From Psychromonas aquimarina ATCC BAA-1526 (GTDB lineage Bacteria > Pseudomonadota > Gammaproteobacteria > Enterobacterales > Psychromonadaceae), in the NCBI RefSeq assembly GCF_000428725.1, contig NZ_AUAM01000023.1:1-64000 (forward strand): DNA of 64,000 bases, in the 5' to 3' direction. A program made the position numbers and the translations under genes. Shown here in pieces: positions 33,101 through 48,100 of this stretch. The notes beneath the pieces are model-generated. The model saw only the letters and a list, made by a program, of their open reading frames with translations, made no database searches and was not told the DNA's origin. Within the stretch, counting starts at the first letter, position 1, and each line of letters starts with the position of its first letter.

Positions 33101-36100
33101 TGCCGCGCAGAGTTGAGTTAAATAAAAGCGCATTAGTGACCATAACCACTCATGGTGTGCCCCTAGACCGCTCATTAGTGCAGCTGTACCTTGGAGAAAA
33201 GGCGCTGACCATTGAGGAAATAAGCAGTAATGATCAAGCAGGTGCAAGCCAGATAATCACTGCATCTTTACCGGCTGTTAGTCAGCCGGGTCTGTACGAT
33301 CTTGTTTTAGACGCTAAGGTTGACGGTATCTGGCAGCAGGCAGGATTAAAAGCGGCTGTTGTGGTTGATGCGCCGATTCAATTTGATTCTGTATCTCCTG
33401 GATGGGGGCCTTTACGCGGCGGTTCTGAATTAGAAATTCGCGGCCGGGGGTTTGAGCCGGGTAATACGGTGATGAACGCGATAAAAGTTAAAGTAGGTTC
33501 ATTACCGGCAGGAAAAGTGGATGTACTGTCGACACGTTTATTAAAAATCACCACACCTTCCGGCGTCCCTGGTAAACAGTCCCTGACTGGTGAAAACCGC
33601 TACGGCGATCTGGCTGAGCTTAGCGGCGAAGCTTCCTTTGGTTATGGCCTAAAACAGCTTTCATCAACGAAGGCATCGCTTGTTTTTCCTACTCAGGTTT
33701 ATATTGAACCTGAAACGGGTATTGCTGTTACCAATGGTGGTTATCTAAACGATGGTTATATTTTTGAAACTATCGGTGAGCTGGCATTTGCAAATAATAT
33801 GCGTGCCGCTAGTTTTGATATTGAAGATCCGTATAACCCGTTACTGGTTGGCGGAGAAGAAGCACTGGCAAGTTTTAACCGGCAGCAGAGTTTAAGCGCT
33901 GAATCCGATTTTAGTGCGCTTCCGGCGCAGAGCTTAGACTCATTACAAATACTGCCTGTTGAAGAATATGAACAGGGGGTTTTACACAAACGTTTACTGG
34001 TTGCTAATGGTAATGCCGGTATAGCACGACTTAATCTTGATGAGCAGAGCGGTCTGCAGTGGTTAAATGAGCAGAAGTTAGGCAATCCTGTAGAAAGTAT
34101 TGCGCACTGGGGAAGCATGGCTTTTGCTTCAACGGCTAAATTAACTCCAGATTTAGGACGCTGCCATACAAAGGCTCAATATACTCCGAGTGGTATTGAA
34201 CAGATTGGTTATCAGGCACCTGAGGATCCGGTTAACTTCGGCAGACTGGAAAATTTATCATCCGGCCATATAATTTATCGTTCTGGAAGCTGGTTATACA
34301 GCGGCGGTAAAGGCCAGGCAGTTGATCTGCTGTCCGACTGTAAGCCGCCGTTATCGCTTGTATTTAACCGTGCGAAAACAGAAAAGAGTGCTTCTATTCA
34401 AGCGGTTAACCTGCTGGATCCGCTGCTGACTGTAAACTACCAGTTTGACAGCAATGTCTTCGACTATAAAGTTTATGGCGATCACATTATTGCCGCTTTA
34501 GGTGATAAAGGTGTACAGATTTTACATAAAGATTTTCCCGAACAGCGTGTAAGTGTTGATTTAGGAACACAGCTGCAGAGTACAGCCGGTCGTGCCTTAA
34601 GTCTTAATATTTTAGGCTCAACGCTTGCTGTGGCTGCCGATAACGGCATTGTTTATCTTGATATCTCAAAACCTATGTCACCTAAGGTTATCTCTGCGGG
34701 TAATGATGAACATATTGAAGCAAGTGCTGTTTATAAAGGCCGCGTTGTTGCCGCTGCCGGTGCCGACGGAATGCGTATTTTTGATCTGCCTGGTGTGATG
34801 GTCAGCTCGGCTAATCTGCTGCCGCAGGGGCTGTTAAGCCAAAACCTTGAACAGTTATTAACCATTGAGTTTAGTGAAATAATTGACTCGGCGACGGTTG
34901 TTAGTGAACTTTCTTATCAGGCTTCAGGCTCTACTGCCTGGGAGAAAATAGACCATGAGCTGTCTGCTTTTGAGGGCAGTGACAGCCGCTTTAATATTAA
35001 TTTCAGCCGTCTAAGCGGGCGCTACAAACTCCAGGTAAGTGATGTTGCCAACTTACGTGGCCAGAGACTTTGGGCACCCTATTTATTAGAGTTTGCCGTT
35101 ACTGCCTCTGATGCTGTTCAGCCTAAGCTTGACTATGTAACAAACAGCAACTTCTTCCCTGGTAATCAGAAAGTCATTCGTATTAAAGGCAGAAATCTGC
35201 GCCCCGAAGCGGTCGTTTATGTTGATAAGCACCTGGTGCCGAGTGTCTGGATAGATGAACAGACACTGGAAATACCAGAAAAAGCATTAGATCTTTATGA
35301 ATTTAATGAAGGTCCTCATAACCTTAAAGTAACTGACGGAGTGTACAGCGACTCTCTGTTCGGTGCTTTAGTTTCAGGGACAGATCTAGCCAAAAACAGC
35401 CCGACATTCGTTATTTCTCCTGATTCTGCAGCTGCTTCGGGAGGGGATAAAATTACTATCAGTGCCGATATGAATGTAATACTTCCCGGTACCCGTGTGG
35501 TGCTGAAAGCAAAACACAGCGATCTTGAGTTTTATACAGGATTAAGTGCATTTGCTGAGTCTCTCGGTAATGAAACCATTCAGCTTAAAGATGATGTTAT
35601 TACTTTACAGGAGTTTAGTTTCATTCTGCCGACGGTAGAAAATGTTGATCTTTATGAGATTTATCTGCAGGTACCGGAAGGTAAAAGCAGCAGAGAATTC
35701 TATGTCGGTGATTTTTCCTATACGCTGGCAGAAGGTTTAGCAATCACGCTGCCGAACTATCCGCCGATGAAAGTGGGCGCAAGTGAGTTTGCCGAACATA
35801 TTTTGTATGTCGGTGTAAAAGAGGGGGCAAGTCCAAATTATCGGAATCGTTTCCTGATGAAGTCAGGCCTGGAGATATACGATACCAGTATCTGGGACAG
35901 ACCGATAAGACTTGCTCAGCTGCCTCTTTCCCAGCCTGTTACCGGTTTAGCGGTTGTTGATAATCTGGTTTATTTAGCAAACCAGAAAGACGGTTTAGCG
36001 GTAGTAAATGTTGCTGATAAAACTCAGCCTCTGCTGTTAAAACGCATTAATCTGCCCGGGCATTACGCCAGCGATCTTGCTGTAAATAAAACTGCCGGTG

Positions 36101-39100
36101 TGCTGGCTGTTGCAGCTGGTAATGAGCTTGAGTCAGGCTACATACGTTTCTTTGATATAACATCGGATCTTCTTGGTCCGGCTGCTGGTTACGAAACCAT
36201 TAACTTCACTCAACAGGGCGGCAGTCTGAATGGTGTTCCGCTGGATATCGAATGGCATCAGGGCAAACTATATGTTGTGCACCTGTACAATAAACAGCAG
36301 TATCTGTCGGTTATTTCACAGTTTGGAGCCCAGCCTGAAGTTGTCACCCATCGTATAAACAGAGGGAAAGACAGCAGTTCGGCCTCTCTGCTGGTTATGG
36401 ATGGTTTAATTGCGCTTACCAGTGACCAGGAGTTTTTATTATTTACAGAAACAGACAGCAGTATTGAGCTGGTTTACTGGCAGCAGGGACAGTCCGGCTC
36501 TGAATTAGTGGACAATCAGGGGGCTTTACTGCTTGCTGATAAAGATAAACTAGTGGTTTCGCAAATCCCGTATCTTGCATTAAGCAAAGCACTGCCGCAG
36601 GTTGAACAGGAAGTATCCAGGGGAGAGGTGATCAGTTTATGGTTTAATAATCTGATTAACACTGATCTTGCCGATTCTTCTATCCAGCTGCTTGATAAGC
36701 AGGGGCAGGTTTTAGATAAATCATTATATGAAGTCCGTTCATCGAATACGCTTTCAGGTGCGCTTGTTGAAATAACTATCAGCGAAACAGCTGAATACAG
36801 CGGTGCCTTTAAAATAATGTCAAGCGAACCGCTGCTGGACATTTACGGGCATCAGTTAGTTCGTCCGCTGCAGTTGAATTATCTGCTTAAACCTTACCTT
36901 CGTCCGGAAGTTAACAATATCCGCAGGATAACCGATGCAGGTGAACTGGGAGCTTATTTCCATGCCGACGGTACTGAGCAGGCGTTAATCACTGGCGTTA
37001 ACTTCGGCACCCAGGCAGGACAGATCCGTCTGTTTTTAGGGGATACTCTGCTTAGTGATCAAGATATTCTGCAGATAAATGATAAGCAGATAAAAATTCA
37101 AGTGCCGGATCTCGGCTACCGGGGAAAGAGTCTAGCGCTGGCTGTTAAGATTGAATTAACTGAACAGAGCCTAAGCTCTATTCGCTATGGTGCACTGTCT
37201 ATTCTGCCTCAGATAGAAATTGACGAGCTGAGTCCAAAAACAGGATCTCCGCAGGGAGGAAACCTGGTGGATCTTTATGGACGTGGTTTTAACCATAATA
37301 TGAAAGTCACTTTTGCCGGTACAAATGCAGGTTATCTGAATGTTATTTCCAGTGACCATATACGGGTTAGAGCACCTTCAGGAAGTTACGGTCCGGCTGA
37401 AGTACAAATTGAAAACCTGTTGTTTGCCGGTGAAACAACTCGTTCGCCGCAGAATTATTTTTATACGGGTAATGGAGTCGGCAGCGTACAGCTTTCTTCG
37501 GATCAGTCCAGCCCGGTTGCTGCTCTGGCCAGAAAAGGTCAGATGCTGTACGCAGTAACGGGCGGCAGCTTTGATGTAACCGATAAATCGGGACAGATTG
37601 CAAAACGCCTGACAGGAAAATCAGCTCGGCTGGTACTTGCTGATGTATCGGATCCGGTTAACCCGGTTATCTTAGAAAAAGAGATTGCCGGTAAACTTCA
37701 GCCTTATCATTTTGCCGTGAACATTGAGCCGAAAGGATTTTCTAAATTAGCTGTTGATGGTGAGCATCTTCTGGCAGCAGGTGGAAATAAACTCTATCTA
37801 TTTGATATCACACTGCCGGCCGATCCGCTGCTGCTTAATGAGCCAGTACAGCTGGCAGGGCAGATCCGCGATCTTATTTTTGTTAATAATTTTGTATATA
37901 TCAGTACTGATGCCGGCTTAGCGATTTACCAGCTGCAGAGTAACGGCAGACTGCAGAGAATCCAACTGTTAACTACGCAGGAGTTAGGCGGCGTTCCTAA
38001 TGACTTGTATATAGATCAAGGTGTTATCTGGATCAACTTTGCCGCTTTACATCAGATTAAAGCGTTTGATCTGGTTTCTGGAAACTACAATAAAACAGCT
38101 GAGTTTATCACTGCAGACAGCAGCGGTAATCTTCTGTCTGCTGCTGACTTTATTAAATCTGGAAATATGATCCTGGCATCGACGGGAACAGGGGCCACAG
38201 TTCAGTTATATGTACAGACAGCCGACAGCTACCAGGCAATGGGCTCTGCTGTACTGACCAACTTTGCCAATGGAGAAATAGAGGCTGCCGAGCTGACGCT
38301 GGTCGGTCAGTCGCTTTATGTTGCATCTGCTCAGGGCGATGTGCAGCTGTTTGATCTGTCAGCATGGTTTAACGGCGAGTATGCACAATACCCGCCGCTT
38401 AAAAATTATTTTTCTGTGCTGGGTAATGTGACCAGTTTAAGTTTTTCTCCTGATGTTTTATATACCGGAACAGCATTTGTATTTGCTGACGGCAGTGCAG
38501 TTGAAAATCCGATAGAAGATCCTGGGATGGTGAATCATCTTGGCGGCGGGCTTAATACTATTGTTAATAATCAGCTGATGATTATCGGTCAGACTCCGGA
38601 GCTCAATGCGTATCATCACAGCGGTTCACCGCTTATTGTTAAATTTAATCGAATTCTTGATAACCAGCAGTTTGATCTGCCTGGTCAGGAACTTGTTATC
38701 CTGACACAGGTAGGTGACGGCTCAAAAGTCGGCGGCTATATTTCACAGCAGGTAACCAATGAAGGTGCCAGTTTATATTTCCGTCCGTTTGAGACACTTC
38801 AGGACGACCGCGAATATAGATTTAACGTAGATGCGAAGGTAAAAGATATTCATGGTCAGGGCTTAACTGACGATTACAGTTTCAGGTTCACTACGCAGTC
38901 ACAGCTAAAGCCGTTGTTAGTTGATGTAATACCTAAACAAGCCGGCTGGAGAGGCGGTGAAGAAATTACGCTGTCCGGATCTGGTTTTACGAATAACTCT
39001 GTGGTGGTTATTGGTGATGTAGAGTTTAGCTCCGAGGAGTTCAGCTATCAGGATGAAAATGAAATTCGCCTGATTCTGCCCGCTTTAATGAGCGCGCCTT

Positions 39101-42100
39101 CTGAGAATAGACTGGTCGGTATTTCACTGGTTAATGACAAGCTGTTAAGCCAGCTGCCTGCATCTTTTACCTATATTGCAGATCCACAGATCACCCGGAT
39201 CGGGCAATATAATCCGATTACAAAACAAGCTGATTTTTCTCAGCATAACTTCCTGTTTAATTCTGGAAAACAGATTGCCGTTGAAGGGCGTGGATTCGGC
39301 CTTAATACAGCGGTTCGTATTAATAATGAGATTATCGATACAGTAACACTGGTTAACGAGAAGCTGCTTGCAGTCCGTCTGCCAGATAACCATATCGGTA
39401 AAGTAACGGTCGAGCTTAGTAATGCGAATTTCTCGCCTGTTGAAACTGCGCTGAACAATGAGCTTGAAGTGCTGTTAGCGGGCCTTCCGCAGCTGACTAA
39501 TATTTCCACATTTACTCGAAGTGGAGACCTGTTAGTGACAGCCCGCGCGACTGAATTGAGCTTATACAATTTAACAGAGGGACAGATCCCGCAGTTAATT
39601 TCTAAGTTTACAGTTGCCGCAAATATTAAATCGTTAGCGATGCAGGGTAATTTTATTACTGTACTAGATAATAATAACCGTGTATCAGTTTTTGATATCA
39701 GTAAAGCTTATGCTCCTCAGCTGCAGTCTGTTTATCTTAATTCAGCTGGTTTGAAATTTAATTCTGCTTATTTATCGAATAACACCATGTTATTCAGCTC
39801 TGATAATGCGCTTTATTACGGCAGCCTGTTCAGTCAGGAACTTGCAGAGTTAACATTCGATGCCGGCATGTCACCTGTTGATGTAAAAGTTAACGGAGAT
39901 GAGCTGTATTTATTAACTGCGGACAGTTTAGAAGTCAGAAACCTGCATCAGCCGGAACAGGTGCTCAGCAGTTATGCCCATAACCTAAGCATCCCGCAGT
40001 CTATATTGTTAGATGGAAGCCGGCTGGCCTTAAAAGGTAAAAACAAACTTAGTTTATTAGATCATCACCTGTTTACTGCTGGTAAAGAAGCGCTGATCGG
40101 AACTGTGCCTTTACAAGGAAACGAAACTGCGGCAGTTAATGGTGAGCTGTTAGCGCTGGCAGACGGCAGTTCGCTGGTTGTTTATGATATGAACACTGCT
40201 GAAAACAAACAGCTGACATTGAATGAACTAAGTAAAATAAAACTTAATGAAGGACAGATCCGTTCTTTGAGATCGCTGCAGTTCAGCCATGATCTGCTTG
40301 AGTGGAACAGTCAGAGCGGTTACCAGAATGTTTTATTACCTTTTGCCAATATTTCAAATGTTTCGCCGGCGAAGATTAATTCACAATACGGCCAAATTTC
40401 AGTGCAGGCCACAGGCTCGGATCAGAACTGGAGTTCAGTAAGCTTATTAAGTCATCTTGAATCAGATAAAAGCGAGCTGCCGGGTAATACACTTTATAAA
40501 CCGCAGCAGCTGATTTTCCAGCCTGGTGTGAAAGCATTTGAGCTTGGTGAAAGTTATCTGTTCTCTATTCAAGGGAAGTATTTAAATCCAGTGAAAGGCG
40601 GGGAAGTTAACGTGGATCTGCCGATCCGGTTAACCACCACTCCTTTGTTTGGTTCGGCTAAACCTGTCATTAAACAGCTGCTGCCGAATATTCAGCTGCA
40701 GGGGGCGCTAACCCGTTATCAGTTAACAGCTGAGAATCTGGATATGATCAGTGCAGTAAATATTGCTGGAATAGAATTATCAGCGGATAAGTGGACGGTA
40801 GAAAGCGCTGAACAGCTTTCATTTGAACTGCAGCCTAATCAACCCGGACTTTATTCTATTACTTTAAAATCTCAATTTGGAGAGACGGTTTTACCGGCGG
40901 CAGTTTCTGTTGTGGCGCCTCTGTCCATTACCAATCTGCAGTCATCTAATATCAGCCAGGCTGATAAATTCAGTGAATCAGGCGGCCAGATAATTTCCGC
41001 TCAGGTTGAGGGATTATCAGAAGGTGTAGAAGCCCACTGGTATGCTGTCGGACTTGGTATCGAGGCAAATGAAACCAATCTGGTACGTTATCAGCGAACT
41101 GCAGATAAACTGTCTTTTACTGCGCCTCAGGCGATTGCCGGCAAGGAATATAAACTGGTTCTGATCAGAAAAGCGACCAGTGAAAAAAGCAGCAGTGCAC
41201 AGAGTCTGCTGGCAATTGATGATCTGTCCCCGTCGGTTGTTGTAACGCAGCCGCTGGGTCTGTCACAGGCACTTATTGTGCAGGCCAGCGAACCGTTAAG
41301 CATGACCGGGGTAAATGTCAGTGTGTTGAAGACATTTAAAGATTATCAGAACAACGGCTTACAGGAAGATATCAGTCATCAGTTTAAACCGTTAGCGGCT
41401 GCAGACAATATACTCAAACTTGAGCTGCAGGACGGCCTGTTATTAGAAGCTAATGCGCAATATGATGTTTCCATAGAGGGAGTTACCGATACCAGCGGCA
41501 ATTCACTACGCTCCGGAGTAAACGTAAGCGGCGGCATTATAAACTGGAGATATCTGGCTGCGGATATGCTGGCGCCGGCCCTTAACAGTATAAAATTGTT
41601 TGATGCTAATAATAGCCGGGAAATAGATGCGCTTTATGAGCTGAAAAAAGGAACTCATCAGCGCTTTAAAGTAAGCGCAGAGGATAATTATAAATCACAA
41701 CAGCAGTTGTCTTATTCTTACCGGATTTCAGGTGACGGCGGACTAACCTATCTGACTGGTTGGAATTCCGTCAGCCGTCAGGTGTTTGATCTTTCATTAA
41801 TTGATGCCTATCAGGTCTTAAGTATTCTGGTGCGTGTTAGTGACGGCTTGAACCGGGTAGAAAAACGTTTTGATCTGAATCTTGTTGATTCACATCTTGA
41901 ATACAGCAGTTTCAGCAGTCAGCCTGCTGTTATTGAAGAGATGATTGAAAGCGAATTGAGCTTTACTTTTGCCGGTGATACAGAGCAGATCCGTAATGTA
42001 CAAGTGCAGCTGTTTGATAACGGTGTATGGCTTCCAGCCGACTATCTGGCTTCATTGAAACAGGCAAAAGTTAAAATAACTCAGCCGAAACTAGCGGAAC

Positions 42101-45100
42101 TTAATGTACCTCCCGGAAACAGTAAATCAATTGCCGTTAAGGTTAAAGCTGCTTTTGGTGTTGCTGGTAATGAATCATATATTGAATTTATCGACTCTTA
42201 TCAGTTGATGCCGGACAGTACTAAACCAGAGCTGGATATAGTCTCTCCTGCTGACGGCACACTGGTTGCCAGGGGCCAGGACGTTTCTATTATTCTGCGC
42301 AATTTTGACCGTTATGGTGTTGAAAAAGTAGAACTGTGCGTGGATCCGAAAACTGTAGAGCCAATGCAGGATGCAGATGCCTGTCAGATACTCAGTGATG
42401 CCGGTCATTATGAGCTTTTCGTTGCACAGGACAGAGTCGAAAAAATAACGGTATATGCTCAGGCAACGGATCTGAACGGACTTAAGAGTGAGCTGCGCAG
42501 TATTAATTTACTGCCCTTTGACAGTCATAATAAGCAGCCTGTTTTAGAAATTTCAGAACTGCTGGACGGACAGGAGTTTTACGCAAAAGAGACAGTTAAT
42601 TTCCGTCTGCAGATGGAAGATTTACCTGCTGCTGTGCTTTATCTTGAGATAGGTGCAGACAAAACCAATCCTCTTAATCCGCTGCCGCTTGAGATTAAGA
42701 AAGCAGATAATCAGAAGCTGTATGAATTATCACTGACTATGCCGGAGGTTTCAGAAAACTCAGTGGCAGTTGTTCGGGTAGAAGCACCTTATCTGGATGG
42801 TAAACTGACCAGCCGCCGAGTCATAAATCTGCGTAAAGATGATGCACTGCAGGAGAAAGCACTGCTTAATTTATCTACTGCAGATAATCTGCTTTCCGGT
42901 ACTGAACTTTGGTTCAAAATGAAACCTGAAGATAAAATGGTTGATTTCAGCAGTGATTCAGACATTTTATTATATGAACCGGCCGCTGACGGCGCTGGTA
43001 TTTCTTATGCTTCTCTGCAGCTGCATAAATATGTTTCTGATATCAGCAGCCCGGCTATCAAGCTGGAAACACATTTAAAAGACCGTTCCCTTAATGAAAG
43101 CATTGAAACGGTTGAAGTTAACAAACAGTCTTACTTTAACGGTGATGAAACACAGGTTTATCTGCCTCAAGATATTGCCTACCAGATTGACCACTGGCTG
43201 GCGCTGGATGACGGCACTCTTGTGTGGGCTGAAAATAACCGTAACGGCGGCTATCGAATCCGTAATCTGCAGACGGTATTGTTTAGCGGAGAAGGAAACG
43301 TTACTCAGCTGCTTGATGCACAAAACAGACTTCTGGTTGAAGTGAAAACAGAAGATGGTTATTCGTTTAAAACTTATTCACTGGATAACAGTGAAGCATT
43401 AAGCAGCCGTTTGTCCGGACGTTTATTAAATGCCTCGGGCAATGTGGTTTATCTGCATAACGGCCAGTTAATTACCGCGAAAGTAAGTAACAAAGAGCAG
43501 CTGCTGCCTGTTGTCGGCACAACACTGGACAGTGTTGTTGTTAAGTCGCAGATGTTAGGTCAGAAGTTGTTTGTACTGAACGAAAACGGACTGCGCCTGG
43601 TTGAGCTGGTTGTTGATAAGATGCCTGAATTACAGGTAACTGCTCAGCTTAATCTATCTGGACTGACTGATTTCACTATCAGCAGCGATAAACTGACATT
43701 GATATCGGCAGGTAAAGTTTCAACTTATCACTGGCAGCTTGAGCAGGGACAAATTGTTACTCAGCTTATCTCGGAATTTGCTGTTGATGCTGAAATAGTG
43801 CAGGTAATGCCGCAGGCAGATATTCTGTGGCTGAAATTAGACAGTGCGGCAGATGGAATTTACTGGCAGGCCTGGGTTAATGATCAGCCGGCGGGTATTA
43901 TCAGCGGCAGCGCAGCTAAATTATTTACTGCGGATAAGGTTTACAGCCGTGATGAAGATTCACTAATAACAGCTAGAGATCTATTTGTTAAGGCGCAGAC
44001 TGTGCCGACAGTTCGTGTTGAAAATGGTGCTTTCGGCTGGAAAATTCATTTAGACGGGCAATATTCAGCTTCAGAAATCTACTTTACAAATAGCGGCGGG
44101 TCTTTATCAGCAGCGCAGCTGCTGGTTTTAGAAAAAGACTGCGCACTATGCTGGTGGTTACCCTACGACACTTCTGTGCAGGAGATCTTATTAAACGGTC
44201 AAGGTTTTGCCGCGCAGACTATCGCATTGAGCTACAGCCCGTCAGCAGATGTTCAGATCAGCGTACCTGTTAACGGTAACAGTTATGTTTCAGGAAGCCG
44301 CTTCCCGCTTATTGCGGCAGCCGGCAGTAATGCACAGGTGGCAGAGATCTCCTTGAATCAACAGCCGCTGGCAGTTATTAACGATAAAGCTGTTCACTGG
44401 CTGCAGATGCCGGAAAGCGGCGAACTGGCTGTATCTGTCAGTAGCAGCGATATGCAGCAGTCAATGATATTATCTCCTGAAACAGTTTCTACGAGCAGTG
44501 TTGTGCATCTGTCCGGTATTCAGAATAACCAGATATTTGAAGAAGGCAGTCAGCTGAGCTTTTCCTATAACGTCGAAAACAACACTCCGGAAGCTGAATT
44601 TTCTTTTGCAGAGATAAGCTTAGTGGATGCCGCTGAGCAGCTTATTTATAGACAGAATGTAGCAGAGTCTCAGGCGCAGTTAGTCTGGGCTTTACCATCG
44701 GTTGCCCTTCAGGAAACTTACAAAATTCAAGTAAGAGCCTATTTTGGAGAAAACTATCAGTTTGCTGAATCAGTATTAAATATCCGTGTAGCACCTAAAT
44801 TACTGTTTGATCAAATTGAAGTTGAACTGCCTTCAGAGTTATACGCAGGCAGTGTGCTGGATATTAATCTGCCTGAGTTAGATGCTTTAATTCAGGTGTT
44901 TGATCAGGACGGTAAACTTCAGGCTGTTTCACTGAGTGCGCTTAGTTATACGCTGCAGCAAACTGATACGACGTTATCGGTGAAAATAAGCCTCGATGAC
45001 GGTTTGGGTAATCAAAGTGTTGTTGAAAAGCAGATCCAGGTACGAGTCGCGCCGCAGCTGCAGATAACTTCTTCCGACATTGATTTTGACCAGTATTTAC

Positions 45101-48100
45101 CGGGTGTAGGTCGTTACTGGTACAGTAAAGGACATCGCCTGTTCAGCAGTGAAGGGCATGCCTTTGAATTTAGTGGTGATATTAGTGCGCTTGCCTTTAT
45201 GGGAAGCAAACTGTTAGTTGCCGCTGAAGGTTATGGTATTGAGCTGATCGAGCCACAAACACAAAACAGTTATAAACGTTTAGCTTCTTATAAGTACAGC
45301 AGTAAAATCAGCCAGTTAAGTGTTTCGGACAGCGCGCTTATGCTTGCTTCGGAAAATGAAGCACTGTTATTGAAACGTGACGGCTACACATTTGAGCTGA
45401 AAGCCGTTTTACAGTACCCGGCAGTCAGCAAAGTGCTGGCACGAGAAAATGAGTTCTATATTCTCAGCAGTGACAGGCTTGTTAAGGTTAATCACAATGG
45501 ACAGCTGCTTGCTCAATATCAGACAGCAGGTGCGCAGGATATTTTACTGCAGCAGTCACATGTTTATTTACTGAAGAGTGAATCGCTGCTGCAGCTTAGC
45601 CTTAACTTAAAAGCGCAGGATGAGTTAGCAAATATCCAGGCTCAACATTTAGCGGCGGTCGATGGACAGTTATTCGCTTTTGATAATAGCGGCATAATCA
45701 ATGTTATCGATACAGCTGCTAATAAACTGCAGTTCCTAGGGGCGATGCCGAATGATTTGGCCGTAGAGATTGATAATCTGTACTGGTCGCAGGGCAGGCT
45801 GTTATTAGCCGGTCAGAATGATCTGCAGTTAAATATTGTTTCACAGGCGCAGGCACATCTGTTATATCAGAACCAGGAAAGTGCCAAAGGACAGGTTGTA
45901 TCTTTAGCACAAAGTAACGGTGTGTTAGCAGCTGCTCAGGACAACTATGGTGCAGTTGCTTATCAGGCTGACGCCGGTTTATGGAACAAGCGTTTAGTGC
46001 CGTCACAAGCTTACAGCATAAGAAGCAGCGATATAGCTGCCGGCGGCGGTTATATGTTTGCTCTGCAGCCGGATGCTCGACGAGTGAGAGCGGTTAATTT
46101 AACCAACTGGAGCGAGCGCAATGTATTAAGCGCAGCTGATATAACTCAGATCCAGGCTGATCAGCATCGTTTAGTGGCAAGCACAGGCGGAACGCTGCAG
46201 ATTATCTCTATTGCAAACTGGTCTAAACGCAGTGTGTTTGTCAGTAATGAAAGCATCCGACATTTTGAAATTGCCGGTGAATCAGCACTGCTGACAACAG
46301 ACAGTAATGCTGTTTATCTTGTTGATTTGAGAGTAAATACACCAGAAAATCAGAAGGTTAAATTACTTGTTAGTGCCGGTTCTGAGACTGTGACAGACCT
46401 TGCGCTTAATCAGGACAGTGCCTTTTATGTGAATCAGTCCGGCGCCTACAGGATAGATCTATCTAATAAACAGAGACAATCCCTAGGTTTATTCGACTTA
46501 AACAAAATATCTAATATTGAACTGCAGGGAGCGCTGCTTTGGATTGCCGGAGAGAAAACAACTGAAACAAGTGTAACTGCTTATGATATTGAATTAGAGC
46601 AGCAGCTTGCTGCAGATATTATCAAACCAGCATACCCGGTTACAGCAATGACTGTTTTTGCTAACCGCTTAGTTTTAGGACTTGGCGGGGAAGGTATTGC
46701 AGTTTATGAATTACCTAATAAGTGGGTTCAGGCTTCGGCATCGCTGCTGTCACCTATGTCTGAGGAAATTACCCGGGCCGATCATAAACTAACCTATCTT
46801 CTGGATTCAACGGCAGGAATAGCGGCTGCTGATTACTTAATAAGCGGTAGTAAAGCCGCGTCGAAAGTCCTTGCTAACGGACAGGTATCGCTTGAAATAC
46901 CGGCCGCATTATTAAACGGCCGACAGTTTACATTAGCGTCAGAAATCGAAAGACTGAACGGTCAAGTTGTTCGTTCGGCCCCAAGAACAATGAGCCTGCA
47001 GTTAGCTAGTCCGCAGAATAACGATTTTAATGTACAGCTTGAGATTGATGCTGTGAGCTGGGGTCCCTCTCCGGTGAAAATCAAAGCGGCAGTGAACAAT
47101 TCCAGCCAGCCTATTCAGCAGGTTGAATTCTTAGTTTCTGATAATGAGCAGGGCCCATGGTCGCTTATTAAAACCTTAAAAGGATCGGAATATACAATCT
47201 CCTCTTACTTCAGCACGCAGCCGCAGGAGCGCTTTATTAAAGCCAAAGTGGTTGATATACGCGGCGGCAGTGCTGAATCGCCAGTTTATTCTTTTCAGCA
47301 TCTAAGCGATTCGCTTAAACCAACAGCAGCACTTACTCTGTCCGGCTCGGCAACTGTCAGCGCGCAGAATACAGCGATTGCCGGATACCCGTATTCATTA
47401 ACGGTTAAAGCGTCCGATGCACAAAGCGGTATTGGACAGATACTGGTGCGCCGTAACGGCAGTACAGCAGCAGTGAAGTTTAACCAAAATCAGCTGGTTT
47501 ATAGTGAGCAGGTTGAACAGGCGGGGATTATTAATTACCAGGTAGAGATCACCGACAAAGCCGGAAATAAGGAAACGTTAACTTATACCTTGAATGTGGC
47601 TGCCGACAGTGCGCCGCTGCTGGCTGATGTTAGTTTCTCCGATTCAATTATTGAACAGAGCGACATCGCACTGCAGTTCAGCGCCAGTGATGATGCCGGC
47701 TTAGCATATTATGAAGTGACCTGGAATGGTTTCACCAGCAGGACAGATTTGTCTGCTGAAAAACAGATAAACCGTTCTCTGGTGATAAAAGACAATCGAA
47801 CCGAGCGGATTGCTGCATCGCAGAATCAGACGCTGACCTTAACAGTTGCTGATATTTCAGGTAAAAAACAGAGTCAGGATTATCAGGTTGAAGTGCTTAA
47901 AGATCAGCTTCCAGATGCTGCTAAACTAACCTGGCAGACGCCTGTAAATGCCTTTTATGAGCATAATTACCGCTTAGCAGTGTCAGGTTTATCTTCGGCA
48001 GATGACGGTAAGAAAATCCGCTTGAATATATGGAAAGTGGGCGCTCAGGAAACGTTGTTAGCAAACTACAATATCAGCGGTTCTCAGGATGCGGTTAATT

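Noticed and set aside
43094-43345. Plus-strand out-of-frame 83-residue frame inside the giant gene (and similar small ones)
   Set aside because: Shadow of the main coding frame, no ribosome site, no recognisable motif.
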